Of a stretch of 64,000 nt of DNA, positions 17,803 to 26,759 are shown one piece after another. Each line of letters starts with the position of its first letter. Position 1 is the stretch's first letter. The DNA is taken from the NCBI GenBank assembly GCA_009691845.1, contig SIAJ01000006.1:1-64000 (forward strand), given 5' to 3'. Made by a program: the position numbers and the translations under genes. Under the pieces are notes generated by a model. The model worked only from the letters and a program-made list of their open reading frames with translations, ran no database searches and had not been told where the DNA came from. This DNA comes from Gemmataceae bacterium (GTDB lineage Bacteria; Planctomycetota; Planctomycetia; Gemmatales; Gemmataceae).

Positions 17803-18363
17803 TCAGGATTCCGCAGGGTCGGCAAACAACATGGGCGAATCGAGTTGTTTCAAGTATTCCATGTCGTCCACGTTCCGATACAGTCGCAGGTTTTTCATCA
17901 AGGGAACGTCTTCGGTGGGCACTTCCATGACGGCCAATTTGGCTGCGGGAGCGTAAGCCTGATGAGCAAAGTAACCACCAAATCCGGCCGCAGCGATCGT
18001 CAAGAATGACGCCAGCCAAAAACTGGCTCCGGACCTCTGTACTGGGCTCGCGGCCAGCGCCGAATTCGCCGGGGCTGCCAGGATCGACTGCACGTTGCCG
18101 CCCGCAGCGGGCACCACCAGCATCTGTGATACGGTGCGCGACGCGAACGAAGCTGAGGGCTGTGGTTGGGGCAAGATATCCAGAATGTCCCACGTGCGTT
18201 GTAGCGATTCCGCCTGGGCGCGTAGTTTCGGATCCAATCCCAATCGTGTGGCCAACGACTCCGCGTCGGGGGGTGAAAGTTCGCCGTCGAGGTACGCGAC
18301 CAATTCCTCCGTCGCTGGGTCGCTCGGAGCCTTGTCATCCGCTGGTGGTTTGGAGTCGGCCAC
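17803..18363 (-). CDS. Anti-sigma factor
   Basis: A 186-aa membrane anti-sigma factor. The N-terminal ELVAYLDGELSPPDAESLATRL is the sigma-binding fold common to planctomycete anti-sigma proteins, without a zinc motif. One membrane helix (FWLASFLTIAAAGFGGYFAHQAY, about residues 115-137) and a short outer tail follow. It starts 3 nt after the sigma factor stop, which implies co-translation. It would hold the partner sigma factor inactive until a signal arrives. Confidence 0.87.
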   Translation of the reverse strand: MADSKPPADDKAPSDPATEELVAYLDGELSPPDAESLATRLGLDPKLRAQAESLQRTWDILDILPQPQPSASFASRTVSQMLVVPAAGGNVQSILAAPANSALAASPVQRSGASFWLASFLTIAAAGFGGYFAHQAYAPAAKLAVMEVPTEDVPLMKNLRLYRNVDDMEYLKQLDSPMLFADPAES

Positions 18364-18366
18364 GGG

Positions 18367-19029
18367 TCAGTCCCCCTCCACTTCCGATTCGTCGGCCGCG
18401 GGGTGTTCCTCGCCGTCCATCAAGACGTATCCGGCTAGGGCGTCGCGGAGCCGAGTTCGGGCCCGGCTTAACAGTGACTTGACCGCCTTGGTGGTCAATC
18501 CCATCACGTCGGCAATTTCCAGGTAACTCATGTCCTCGAATTTGTTCAGGAGCACGGCCATCTTTTGGCGTTCATTGAGTGTGTCCAGTGCCGACCGAAT
18601 TCGGTCGGCCAGCTCCGCCTGACGAAGCCCGAACGAGGGGGTCGCTCCGTGATCGCGCACCAGTTGCTCTTCGGGACGAATCCCCAGAGGGCCAGAGTCC
18701 GAGGCAGACAGCGGAACCGCCGGCTTGCGATTGCGATTGCGTAAAGCATTCAAGGCGAGATTGTTGGCGATCGTGAAGAACCAGGTCGAGAACTTGGCCT
18801 GGGGCGTGTACTTCTTGCGATTTCGATAAACCCGCAGAAAAACTTCTTGAGCAAGATCTTCCGCTTCTTCGGTGTTGCCAACCAGGTGGTGCATGATCCC
18901 AACGAGACGGTGCTGATAATGGCTGACCAGTTCCGTGAAGGCAGCGGTATCGTCCTCCCGTACCCGCAGCATGAGGCGGATGTCCGGGTCGCGTAGTGCC
19001 ATCTGGGCGCTGGTCTGCCCGATCGCCAC
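18367..19029 (-). CDS. ECF-type RNA polymerase sigma factor
   Basis: A 220-aa ECF sigma factor. Region 2 (residues about 22-92) has TEEAEDLAQEVFLRVYRNRKKY and KFSTWFFTIANNLALNALR. Region 4 (about 140-195) has LNERQKMAVLLNKFEDMSYLEIADVMGLTTKAVKSLLSRAR. An acidic tail (EEHPAADESEVEGD) ends the protein, unlike the sigma factor near 8.5 kb. The anti-sigma gene follows after 3 nt and an exported protein after that. The regulon is unknown. The ATG at 19029 has no strong ribosome site, so the true start may be slightly internal. Confidence 0.92.
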   Translation of the reverse strand: MAIGQTSAQMALRDPDIRLMLRVREDDTAAFTELVSHYQHRLVGIMHHLVGNTEEAEDLAQEVFLRVYRNRKKYTPQAKFSTWFFTIANNLALNALRNRNRKPAVPLSASDSGPLGIRPEEQLVRDHGATPSFGLRQAELADRIRSALDTLNERQKMAVLLNKFEDMSYLEIADVMGLTTKAVKSLLSRARTRLRDALAGYVLMDGEEHPAADESEVEGD

Positions 19030-19098
19030 AATACCTCTTCCCCGCGATCAGTAGCCCGCACTCTCCGTGAGCGCGGGTCGGGATACGGAGTATGCCGA

Positions 19099-20181
19099 CT
19101 AAATTGCCGCCACTGCTAATTCCTGCTCGACCTGGCGCCGCAGTTGCCCGCAGGCCGCGTCGATCTCCGAACCCTTTCGCTTTCTGACTTTCACGCTAAT
19201 CCCCGCTCTTCTTAGAGTATCAATGAACACCGTCTGGGCATCTGTGCCCGGGGAGAGATACGGAAGCCCTTCCACTTTGTTGAATGGAATCAGATTGACG
19301 TGGGCTTTCCGACCTTGAAGCAGCGTCGCCAACTCGCGTGCCTCGCGCGGGCTATCATTCAATCCGCCGAGTAGCACGTATTCATAGGTCACTTGACGTC
19401 CGGTTTTCTCGAAGAAATAGTCCGCGGCTGCCAGAATGTCGTCGATGCCTGTTTTGGAATTCGTCGGCACGATGCGGGTTCGAAGTAGGTCGTTCGGTGC
19501 GTGAAGCGAAACGGCCAGATGATATTGCTTGCCCAGATCGGCGAGCGCCCGCATCTTCACCGGCAATCCCACGGTCGAGATCGTGATATGCCGAGCGCCG
19601 ATGCCGAGTCCATCCTTGTGGCCGGCAATCTCCAGGGCTTCAATCAAGCTGTCCAGGTTGGCCAAGGGCTCGCCCATCCCCATCACCACAATGTTGGACA
19701 ATCGGCCATCGACAGGCGTCAGGTTTCGTAGTCGCACGAGTTGTTCGAGAATCTCGCCAGTCGTGAGATTACGAACCACGCCGTTAATCCCGCTGGCGCA
19801 GAACACGCAACCCATGCCGCAGCCGACCTGCGTGCTAATGCAAGCCGTTCGACGCGGCGCCTCCTGAATGAGTACGCACTCGATCGTGCGACCATCGTGA
19901 AGCTTGAGCAAGAGCTTGTGCGTATCGTCCGACGCAATCAGGTGCCGTTCGATGTGCGTGCCAAGCGGCGTGAAATGTTCTGCCAGTTCGCCACGAATCT
20001 CCTTGGGGAGGTCGGACATTTGCTCGAACGACTCGGCCCTGCCGGCCAACACGCGACGACGAATTTGTTTGACGCGCAGGAGCGGCTGGCCACGTTCCCC
20101 GAACCACGAATGCAGTGCATCCGAGGGCTGATCAAGGAGTGCGGGCTTGGAAACAACGGAAACGTCTGGTAACAATTGCAT
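19099..20181 (-). CDS. rlmN: RlmN-type 23S rRNA (adenine-C2) methyltransferase
   Basis: A radical-SAM methyltransferase predicted to methylate C2 of A2503 in 23S rRNA and A37 of some tRNAs. The radical SAM cysteines are C121, C125 and C128 (GCGMGCVFCAS). GMGEPLANLD, the SAM-binding SLHAPND segment and the C-terminal RKRKGSEIDAACGQLR, which carries the methyl-transfer cysteine, are present. The length of 360 aa is normal. The gene is monocistronic. A family A-like imperfect palindrome lies between it and the sigma gene (about 19050-19100). Confidence 0.95.
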   Translation of the reverse strand: MQLLPDVSVVSKPALLDQPSDALHSWFGERGQPLLRVKQIRRRVLAGRAESFEQMSDLPKEIRGELAEHFTPLGTHIERHLIASDDTHKLLLKLHDGRTIECVLIQEAPRRTACISTQVGCGMGCVFCASGINGVVRNLTTGEILEQLVRLRNLTPVDGRLSNIVVMGMGEPLANLDSLIEALEIAGHKDGLGIGARHITISTVGLPVKMRALADLGKQYHLAVSLHAPNDLLRTRIVPTNSKTGIDDILAAADYFFEKTGRQVTYEYVLLGGLNDSPREARELATLLQGRKAHVNLIPFNKVEGLPYLSPGTDAQTVFIDTLRRAGISVKVRKRKGSEIDAACGQLRRQVEQELAVAAI

Positions 20182-20274
20182 AGGTGAATTGTAAAGCGAA
20201 CGCCTCCGGAAGAACAGCGTCGAACGCGAATCCTGCTGCCGGGGACGCCGATCGGGAGATTGGAGAGCCGAGGC

Positions 20275-21222
20275 TTAGCGTTCTCTCAGGTGAACGCGAA
20301 ATGCTCCAGGATAGTTCGCGTAAGCGGTACTCGTCAGGCCATTCTGGGTCGAGCCTACGAACCCAATCGACGGCCCAAGGATCGTGACTTTGACATTACC
20401 GACCTGTCCCACTTTGAGGATACCCATGTGGACGGCGGCGGCGGCGAGCGTTGAATCGAGCGTATACATCTCGGTCCCCCACAGTGACCCGCCAGCGGCT
20501 CCGGTTACGCGGAAGGTGTACGTCTTGCCGATGTGTACCGGCTGCTGGTAACCGGACATGCTACCAGGGTCTGGTAGCATCTGTGCCAACTCATCCTTCT
20601 CTTTGAATCCGTTCGTGGACAGGGCAACGACGTCGGCAAGTTTCAAGGCAATATCGCCAAACGTGAAGGGACGGGCCCGCAGCGTGGGAACCGTAATTTT
20701 ACCGGCAATCTTCGACTGGGCCGTATGAATGACGTCATAATCGGGGAGGTTGAGCCTGGCCTGGGCCACTGTAGCTTCGAGTTTTTCCAGCAACTCTTCG
20801 GCTCGTTTGGCGATCTCGGCGTCCGACGACTTTGCGGCCTCCTTCAGCGTGGGGTAAGATTTTTCGCGATACTTCAAGAGCAGTGCCGTCGCTTCTTCCC
20901 GTTTGCGAAACATGGCACTACCCAGGTCCACGGCGGCGGACTGAATCAATGCGGCCACATCATCAGGGATTCTTAATCCCAGATCGACTTTGCGAATGTC
21001 GGTGATGGGAATCAGCAGCCTTCCGTGCGGCGTCATGAATTCGACTTGTCCCTCAAGCAACGTGAGCTTGACGACGCTATCATCAATGAGCTTGACATCC
21101 ACAACGAGCTCATTGGGTCGCGTAGGCTTTTTCGGATCCTCTTGAGCGTAGATTGGAGACGTTTGCCCAAAAATGGCGACCGCAGCCAACAGCCACGCCG
21201 CAACGGCGGACAGACGGGTCAT
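20275..21222 (-). CDS. Exported hypothetical protein with helical middle segment
   Basis: A 315-aa exported protein. The start at 21222 gives a signal peptide (MTRLSAVAAWLLAAVAIFGQTSPIYAQ); a longer in-frame start would precede it by 41 unlikely residues. The N-terminal domain (VVDVKLIDDSVVKLTLLEGQVEFMTPHGRLLIPITDIRKVDLG) is a beta segment seen in planctomycete proteins as a small SH3-like unit. A helical stretch (residues about 95-155) follows, then a C-terminal domain. No enzymatic motif is visible. Confidence 0.75.
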   Translation of the reverse strand: MTRLSAVAAWLLAAVAIFGQTSPIYAQEDPKKPTRPNELVVDVKLIDDSVVKLTLLEGQVEFMTPHGRLLIPITDIRKVDLGLRIPDDVAALIQSAAVDLGSAMFRKREEATALLLKYREKSYPTLKEAAKSSDAEIAKRAEELLEKLEATVAQARLNLPDYDVIHTAQSKIAGKITVPTLRARPFTFGDIALKLADVVALSTNGFKEKDELAQMLPDPGSMSGYQQPVHIGKTYTFRVTGAAGGSLWGTEMYTLDSTLAAAAVHMGILKVGQVGNVKVTILGPSIGFVGSTQNGLTSTAYANYPGAFRVHLRER

Positions 21223-21451
21223 GGAGTTCTTGCTCTGAAGCGGAGGATGGGCGATATGGGGTAGCCTATCCCTATCTAGGTAAACTACGCAAGCCCAATC
21301 AACTGTAACAACTGGCGAATTGCACAGAAACTGCTTTGTCAGCAACGTCGTTCATTTAGGGAAATCCCCTCAATCCGATCCGTTACGGTGGCCGATACCG
21401 GTTACAGGTTTCCTATGTTCCGCCCGCGAAGGGCCGACTGAGGCATCGATC

Positions 21452-21751
21452 ATGCAGACGCTCCGCCGTATCAGGCTGCTTAGCCTATCGACACTTGGCC
21501 TGTCCATGGGCCTGCTGACCGGGTGCCAGACCTGGATGGGGGGCATGACGCTTCCGTCAGCCCATTATCTGGAAGGTCATCACCCGCAATACTTCCCGGC
21601 AGAACCTGAGTTTCCGCTATCGCGTGAACTCGCGTCTCAACAAGAAACGGCGGGGCTTCTGAACCCGCGCGACCGTGCCCCTGCCAAGGGTGCCGCCCCG
21701 GTTCCGGGCGTTGCGCCAGCCGCACCGGCCGCTGCCCCGCCATTGCGATAA
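21452..21751 (+). CDS. Small lipoprotein
   Basis: A 99-aa predicted lipoprotein. The lipobox is LLTGCQ (cysteine about residue 23) after a hydrophobic signal; the mature part is short and ends in an Ala/Pro-rich tail. The start at 21452 is chosen because it opens the signal sequence. A second lipoprotein gene follows 35 nt later with the same GCQ lipobox. No function can be assigned. Confidence 0.72.
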   Translation: MQTLRRIRLLSLSTLGLSMGLLTGCQTWMGGMTLPSAHYLEGHHPQYFPAEPEFPLSRELASQQETAGLLNPRDRAPAKGAAPVPGVAPAAPAAAPPLR

Positions 21752-21786
21752 ATTTCAGTGGATGACCAGCCGCCAGGGAGACAGTC

Positions 21787-22713
21787 ATGGGTATGCACGC
21801 ATTCAAGCGGAGTCGTCGGGCCATGCTGGCTGCGGTTGGTCTTGCGGCCGGGACGCTCGTGGGCTGTCAGTCCACAGGACAACAGTTCGCTCAGCCGGGC
21901 GTCGCTCGTGGGGACCTCAAGTCCCCTGTATCTCCTGCGTTCGCTCAAATTGAGGCTGGACGACAGATGACAAACGGCTCGGGGCGCATGTCTCCCCAGA
22001 TGGTGATGCAGCAGCCGATGATGGCCTCCCATCACGCGAACCAGCGGGGCATCCCCGCGCTGGGATCAGGCGGCATCGTGTATCCAGTCGCCAATGTCGG
22101 CAATGGTCAACCCCATATGCAGCAGCAGATGATGACGATGCAGGGCATGCCGCAACAGATGATGCCGATGCAGCAAATGCAGCAGCCCATCATCATGACG
22201 ATGCAAGCCAGCCCCGGAATGCTGATGCCCGCACCGGCCGGCCAGCCGATTTTCATGATTGTTAATGGGCCGAATGGTCCTCAATACGTTCAAGTGGATT
22301 CGGTGCTGCCTGCCCCAAGCTCTCCCGTTTCGATGACCGTGCCGATGGCTCCTGGGCAAGTCATCGGCTTGCCCGCTCCTGAACCAGCACCGGCCCAAGG
22401 ACGGATGCCTGCCACACCTGCAGCGCCGACGTTCACTGCGCCGCCGCCAGCATTCGTGCCGACGCCGACGCCTGCTCCAGCTCCGATCGAGATGAGCAGC
22501 AAGTCTCCGAAAAATTTGGCCACGAGTGTCAGTGCCAAGTCGCCAACCGGCCTGGTCCTGCCGGCTAATGACACCGCAGGCCCGACCCTGGGTACCTTCC
22601 CAGCCGCTCCGGCCGTGGCACCATCCGCAGCCAACGTGCTGCCTCAACCGAATGCCGTGTCATCAGACGACTTCATCCCGTCGGCACCCGTCTTCTTGCC
22701 GCCAGGCCGGTAA
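21787..22713 (+). CDS. Met/Gln- and Pro-rich lipoprotein
   Basis: A 308-aa predicted lipoprotein (lipobox LVGCQS near residue 27). The mature protein is low-complexity: a Met/Gln-rich tract (roughly residues 60-145, with runs such as MQQQMMTMQGMPQQMMPMQQMQQ) and a Pro/Ala-rich stretch (about 175-250). A short conserved-looking module IFMIVNGPNGPQYVQVD lies between them. The tandem lipoprotein gene upstream suggests a shared envelope role. Met-rich tracts can bind copper, but the pattern here is not a known metal-binding repeat. Confidence 0.75.
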   Translation: MGMHAFKRSRRAMLAAVGLAAGTLVGCQSTGQQFAQPGVARGDLKSPVSPAFAQIEAGRQMTNGSGRMSPQMVMQQPMMASHHANQRGIPALGSGGIVYPVANVGNGQPHMQQQMMTMQGMPQQMMPMQQMQQPIIMTMQASPGMLMPAPAGQPIFMIVNGPNGPQYVQVDSVLPAPSSPVSMTVPMAPGQVIGLPAPEPAPAQGRMPATPAAPTFTAPPPAFVPTPTPAPAPIEMSSKSPKNLATSVSAKSPTGLVLPANDTAGPTLGTFPAAPAVAPSAANVLPQPNAVSSDDFIPSAPVFLPPGR

Positions 22714-22727
22714 TACATCGCAACGGT

Positions 22728-22863
22728 GCCGCGACCGTCAGGGAGCGGTCAAGAACGGAGCCGCGACCGTAAGGGAGTGGTCACCTGCACCTAGCGTGCA
22801 TCTGACCGCTCCCTTACATTCGCGGCCCCGAAAATACCATCTCGCTCCCTTACGTTCGCGGCT
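22728..22863. repeat. Family B palindromic repeat cluster (GCCGCGACCGTAAGGGAGCGG)
   Basis: Four copies of a roughly 21-24-nt unit lie between the lipoprotein and S9 peptidase genes: 22728-22751 and 22760-22783 direct, 22803-22826 and 22843-22863 inverted. The two inner copies form a 24-nt stem with two mismatches. The same unit occurs three times near 59.2-59.4 kb, so this is a dispersed repeat and not a local terminator only. Confidence 0.75.
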
Positions 22864-22876
22864 CTGAAAATCCCGG

Positions 22877-25660
22877 CTACTTCCTTGGCTTGCGATCGTA
22901 CAAATCCGCACTGGTTTGCCGATCATCCAGCAAATGCTCCGCGAAGAAATCCCACATTCGTTGTGTAAAATACGGCTGAAAATCCGCGAACCCATGCCGT
23001 TTTCCGGGCAGGATAATCATGTCGAATCGCTTGTTCGCCTTGATCAAGGCATCCACCAGTCGCATCGTGTTTGCCGGGTGAACGTTGTTGTCCATGTCCC
23101 CGTGAACCAGCAGGATGTGCCCTTTGAGATTCGCAGCCAACTCCGCGTTCGTCGGCACCTTGATCTCGAATTTCGTCCTCGGGGCCTCGGTCTTTAGCTC
23201 CTCCTTCTTGGCTTCAGCCTTCTTCTCCTCGGTCTTCTTCTCTTCAGCTTTCTTGACTTCCTCCTTCTTGACTTCAGCCTTCTTCTCCTCGGTCTTCTTC
23301 TCGTCGATCTTTTTCACGTCATCCATCTTGGCCTCGATCTTTTTGTTTTCAATTTTCTTGTCCTGCGGTTCGTCCTCATCGTCAAACGGCTTGGCCGGTG
23401 GGATGGCCTTGCCCTTGATCTCCTTGTTGTCCTTGGCATCAACCGGCACTTCCTTCAGGCCGTGATAACGCTCGGACCAGTTGTCGTTGTAGATGTTGTT
23501 GTCGTGGTTCCCGGCCGAGGCGACGGCGACCTTGAAGAACTCGTTGTAGGGTTTCTGCAAGAGGGCCGCGGCCGAGAGGAACCCGCCGCCGGAGTGCCCA
23601 TAAATGCCAACGCGATCGAGATCCATGAAGTTGTGGCGCGCGGCCAGTTGCTCGATGGCCGCCTTCTTGTCGGCCAAAGCATAGTCGCGCAGATTGAAGT
23701 AGCCGTAACTGTGATAGGCCTTGGAGCGGTCTGGTGTGCCGCCGCGATGGCCGACCTGAATCACGATGAACCCAAGCTGAGCGAGTTGCTGATTCGTGCC
23801 ATACGCGGAGAAGGTGTGAATAACCCCTTCCTGCTGTGGCCCAGGGTAAACGTGTGCGATGATCGCGTACTTCTTCTTCGAATCGAAATCGAACGGCTTC
23901 CACATGTTGCCGTAAAGCGTGGTCACGCCGTCGGCCGCCTTCACGCAAAACGTTTCCGGCAGCCTCCAACCCGTTTTCGTAAGGGCTGTCAGGTCGGTTT
24001 GCTCCAGTTCCATCACACGTCCGCCCTTCTCATCGAGTACGTACGACATCGGTGTCGCGTCCACACGCGAGCACGAAGTCACGATGAATCTCTTCGAAGG
24101 TGAAAGGTACGATCGGTGATTGGCCCCACGACAATTGTCCGCGTGCGACGAAAAACAGGTGGCACTCGGGTCGAGGCATGTGAGATCGGTGCCGTCGAAG
24201 CGAACGCGATACAGATGGTTGTAGTAGACGTTCTCGCCTGGCTCGCGGGCGTTGCCGACGAAGTAGAGAAGGCGGTTCTTGCCGTCCACATCGACAATTC
24301 GACTCGCTCGCCAGGCTCCAGTCGTGATCGGGTTCTTGAGCTTGCCATCGCGTGAGTACAGGTAGAAATGGGCCCACCCGGAACGTTCCGACCACCAGAT
24401 CATCTCGTCCGATTCCTCCACGTAGCGAAGATTCTGGAAGTCGAGAAACGCGGCGTCAAAGCCGTCCGCGATCAGGCATTTTTCCTCGCCCGTCTTGGTA
24501 TTCAACGAACAGACTTCGAGATGCCGCTGCAATCGATCGCGATGGACGAAACGCAATTCGTCCCCGGTCTTGTTCCAGTGAATGTCGCTGTAACGCTCGA
24601 AGGCCCATTTTGGCTTTACGCGAACGAGTTTTTTGCTGGCCGCGTCGCAGTAGTAAAGCTCGACCTTGTAGACCGCATCCTCGCCGGGCATTGGGTACTT
24701 GTACTTCTCAAGAGCAGGTCGAGGTTGAGCAATGGCATCGACCAGGAAGAGGTCCTTGACACTGCGGCCATCCGTTCGCGTGACCGAGAAACACTTGGAG
24801 TCCGGCGACCAGGTGACGTTCGGGCGGGTCTTGCGATCGGCCAGCGGAATCTTGGTCTCGGTCGTTGTTCGTGTGCCGAACCGTCCCCCACCTCCACCGA
24901 ATCCGTACTCCTCCTCGCCGTCCTTCGTCAGTTGTGTCGCATCCGCTTCCTTGCCGTCTTCCGCGAGATACAGGTTGTGATTTTGGCTATATGCATAACG
25001 TTTGCGGTCCGGGGAATAAGCCTTGTAGTCGCCGCGCCCGAAACCACCTTTTTTCGACTCGGTCTTCGTCTCGTCTTTCTTGTCTTCGTTTTTCTTGACG
25101 TCGTCCTTGCGCTCGTTTTCCTTTTCCACTCGCTCACGCTCTTCACGCTGTTTTTCGAGAAGCTCCCGGGTGCGGTCGTCCATGTCCCCCTTGGGAATAA
25201 ATCGAGGTTCCGGTGGAGCCGGCCCAACCTTGGTCAGTTTGCCGGTCGCGAACTCGTACTCGAATTGCATGTCGGCCAGCACGAAACGCATCTTCAAGCC
25301 GTCGTCCGTCACGCTCGTTCGGGTGAGGCCAAGCGTATCCGTGTCAGTTGGCTTCTGAAGTGACTCCGACAGTTGTGCGGCCAGCTTGGCAGTATCGAAC
25401 AGCGGCTCCTTGCTTTTTTTGGCCGGGTCCACTCGCCAATACTTCGTGCCGTTCGGAGTACGGACGCTATACCAGAACTGATCGGTCTTGCCGATGAACG
25501 AGGGGAAGACATTCGATTCTTGGACGTGTTGGTAAACAAACTCGCGATTGAACTTGCTAGCCAGCGGAAAATTGGCCCCGGTTGCCTTGATCGGCTCGGC
25601 TGCCGCGAGCGGGAGAACCCAAGCCAGAACACAAAGCGTTAGGAGAGAAGTGAGTCGCAT
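22877..25660 (-). CDS. S9-family (DPP IV/prolyl oligopeptidase-type) exported peptidase
   Basis: A 927-aa exported serine peptidase. A signal peptide (MRLTSLLTLCVLAWVLPLAAA) precedes an N-terminal beta-propeller (residues about 30-600) and a C-terminal alpha/beta-hydrolase domain. The nucleophile lies in YGHSGGGFLSA (about residue 690), the Asp in HGDMDNNVHP (about 855) and the His in KRHGF (about 890). Two charged insertions are unusual: a Glu/Lys-rich stretch about residues 165-205 in the propeller, and a 65-70-residue Lys/Glu repeat (DEKKTEEKKAEVKKEEVKK type) about 755-823 between catalytic Ser and Asp. Peptidases of this type clip N-terminal dipeptides or peptides. The gene is convergent with the lipoproteins. 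Confidence 0.9.
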   Translation of the reverse strand: MRLTSLLTLCVLAWVLPLAAAEPIKATGANFPLASKFNREFVYQHVQESNVFPSFIGKTDQFWYSVRTPNGTKYWRVDPAKKSKEPLFDTAKLAAQLSESLQKPTDTDTLGLTRTSVTDDGLKMRFVLADMQFEYEFATGKLTKVGPAPPEPRFIPKGDMDDRTRELLEKQREERERVEKENERKDDVKKNEDKKDETKTESKKGGFGRGDYKAYSPDRKRYAYSQNHNLYLAEDGKEADATQLTKDGEEEYGFGGGGGRFGTRTTTETKIPLADRKTRPNVTWSPDSKCFSVTRTDGRSVKDLFLVDAIAQPRPALEKYKYPMPGEDAVYKVELYYCDAASKKLVRVKPKWAFERYSDIHWNKTGDELRFVHRDRLQRHLEVCSLNTKTGEEKCLIADGFDAAFLDFQNLRYVEESDEMIWWSERSGWAHFYLYSRDGKLKNPITTGAWRASRIVDVDGKNRLLYFVGNAREPGENVYYNHLYRVRFDGTDLTCLDPSATCFSSHADNCRGANHRSYLSPSKRFIVTSCSRVDATPMSYVLDEKGGRVMELEQTDLTALTKTGWRLPETFCVKAADGVTTLYGNMWKPFDFDSKKKYAIIAHVYPGPQQEGVIHTFSAYGTNQQLAQLGFIVIQVGHRGGTPDRSKAYHSYGYFNLRDYALADKKAAIEQLAARHNFMDLDRVGIYGHSGGGFLSAAALLQKPYNEFFKVAVASAGNHDNNIYNDNWSERYHGLKEVPVDAKDNKEIKGKAIPPAKPFDDEDEPQDKKIENKKIEAKMDDVKKIDEKKTEEKKAEVKKEEVKKAEEKKTEEKKAEAKKEELKTEAPRTKFEIKVPTNAELAANLKGHILLVHGDMDNNVHPANTMRLVDALIKANKRFDMIILPGKRHGFADFQPYFTQRMWDFFAEHLLDDRQTSADLYDRKPRK

Positions 25661-25971
25661 GTTGGAACCCTGATTGCGAGGTCGAAGGTGCTGCGGATAC
25701 GTATTTTAGGACGTTCCGGCTGGATTGGAGGAGAATCGAAAAATGAAAGGAATGGGGAAGGATTTGAACCTTCAGACGACAAGAGAGAGATAGCGCGATG
25801 GAGGCTAAAACGTAAGAGCAGTTTTAGAAAATTCCGAAAAAAGTATCGCCGCCGGATTTGGAGGACATCCGAATCAAAGGCGAACTGTAGCGTAAACTCA
25901 GGCCACGGGTCGAAGAAATCGGCCAATCGGCCTAAGAATAAGATTCGTTCCAGGCAAATGCGGAGTTTCGC
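25661..25971. other. Divergent intergenic region with a tRNA T-arm-like segment
   Basis: 311 bp separate the S9 peptidase and the ABC ATPase genes. On the minus strand 25757-25773 reads as a perfect 5-bp T-stem around TTCAAAT, followed by CCCCATT, like the 3' end of a tRNA. No matching acceptor strand, D-arm or anticodon arm is found, so no tRNA is called. A CTAAAAC/GTTTTAG hairpin lies near 25803-25825. The promoters must be here but none is obvious. Confidence 0.4.
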
Positions 25972-26706
25972 ATGGCGGCCCCTTCGAGTCCTCTCGTTCG
26001 CGTTCGTGAACTCTATAAATCGTTCACACGTGGCAGCGAGGAGATTCGCGTTCTTCAAAAGCTTACGCTCGATGTTCCCGAAGGGGAATTCCTCGCTCTC
26101 ATGGGGCCTTCGGGTTCGGGCAAGACCACGCTTCTGAATCTCATTGCCGGCCTCGACACGCCGACGGGTGGCGACATCCACGTCGGCCAGGAACATGTCT
26201 CCGCGATGTCCGAGAGCGAACTCGCCCGCTGGCGCACCAGCAGCGTCGGCTTCATTTTCCAATTTTACTATTTGCTCCCCGTGCTCACCGCCTACGAGAA
26301 CGTCGAATTGCCGCTCTTGTTGTTGCCCATGAACAAGGAACAACGCCGTAAGCAGGTGCTCACGGCCCTCGATCTGGTCAACTTGCGAGACCGCATGAAT
26401 CATCGGCCTTCGATGCTCTCCGGCGGCCAGCAACAACGAGTCGGTATCGCAAGAGCAATGGTCACCGATCCGGCTCTGATCGTGGCCGACGAGCCCACGG
26501 GGGACCTCGACACCAAGTCGGCCGATGAAGTGCTGAACATCATGCAGATTTTGTGCAAGCAGTTGAACAAAACGGTCATCATGGTCACGCACGACCCACA
26601 CGCAGCGGAGCGAGCAGGCCGCGTGCTGCACCTGGAAAAAGGCAAGCTGGTGCTGGACGACGATCGCACGACGGAATTGGGGAAACGACAGGTGGCAACG
26701 GTGTGA
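25972..26706 (+). CDS. ABC transporter ATP-binding protein (LolD/MacB type)
   Basis: A 244-aa ATPase of the MacB/LolD group. Walker A is GPSGSGKT (residues about 45-52), the signature is LSGGQQQRVGIARA (around 146), Walker B is LIVADEPTGD (around 170), and the H-loop is VTHDPH. GGAG lies at good spacing before the ATG. Two large FtsX-type permeases follow on the same strand, which makes a complete transporter. Such systems move lipoproteins, peptides or drugs across the envelope by mechanotransmission and do not form a channel. The substrate is unknown. Confidence 0.94.
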   Translation: MAAPSSPLVRVRELYKSFTRGSEEIRVLQKLTLDVPEGEFLALMGPSGSGKTTLLNLIAGLDTPTGGDIHVGQEHVSAMSESELARWRTSSVGFIFQFYYLLPVLTAYENVELPLLLLPMNKEQRRKQVLTALDLVNLRDRMNHRPSMLSGGQQQRVGIARAMVTDPALIVADEPTGDLDTKSADEVLNIMQILCKQLNKTVIMVTHDPHAAERAGRVLHLEKGKLVLDDDRTTELGKRQVATV

Positions 26707-26714
26707 ACTCTTCT

Positions 26715-26739
26715 CCCCCTTCCCTTTTAGGGAAGGGGG
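26715..26739. repeat. C/G-rich hairpin between ATPase and permease
   Basis: CCCCCTTCCC (26715-26724) pairs perfectly with 26730-26739 around TTTTA. It lies 8 nt after the ATPase stop and before the permease ribosome site, so it could reduce read-through or protect the upstream message. A similar C/T-rich palindrome occurs at 61482-61510 between two other co-directional genes. Confidence 0.6.
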
Positions 26740-26759
26740 AAGCAAGCGGAGAACTAAAT

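Noticed and set aside
22728..22863. CRISPR array
   Set aside because: Copies alternate in orientation and have uneven spacing with no unique spacer pattern, which fits palindromic repeats and not CRISPR.
23190..23395. Frameshift or sequencing artefact in the S9 peptidase
   Set aside because: The Lys/Glu tract keeps the frame, and the Asp/His blocks are intact after it, so it is a real insert.
25749..25830. Complete tRNA gene
   Set aside because: Only the T-arm and part of an acceptor strand can be folded; no D-arm, anticodon arm or matching 5' acceptor was found.
25639..26745. 368-codon frame antisense to the ABC ATPase
   Set aside because: The ATPase has intact Walker and signature motifs; the antisense product has no recognisable features.
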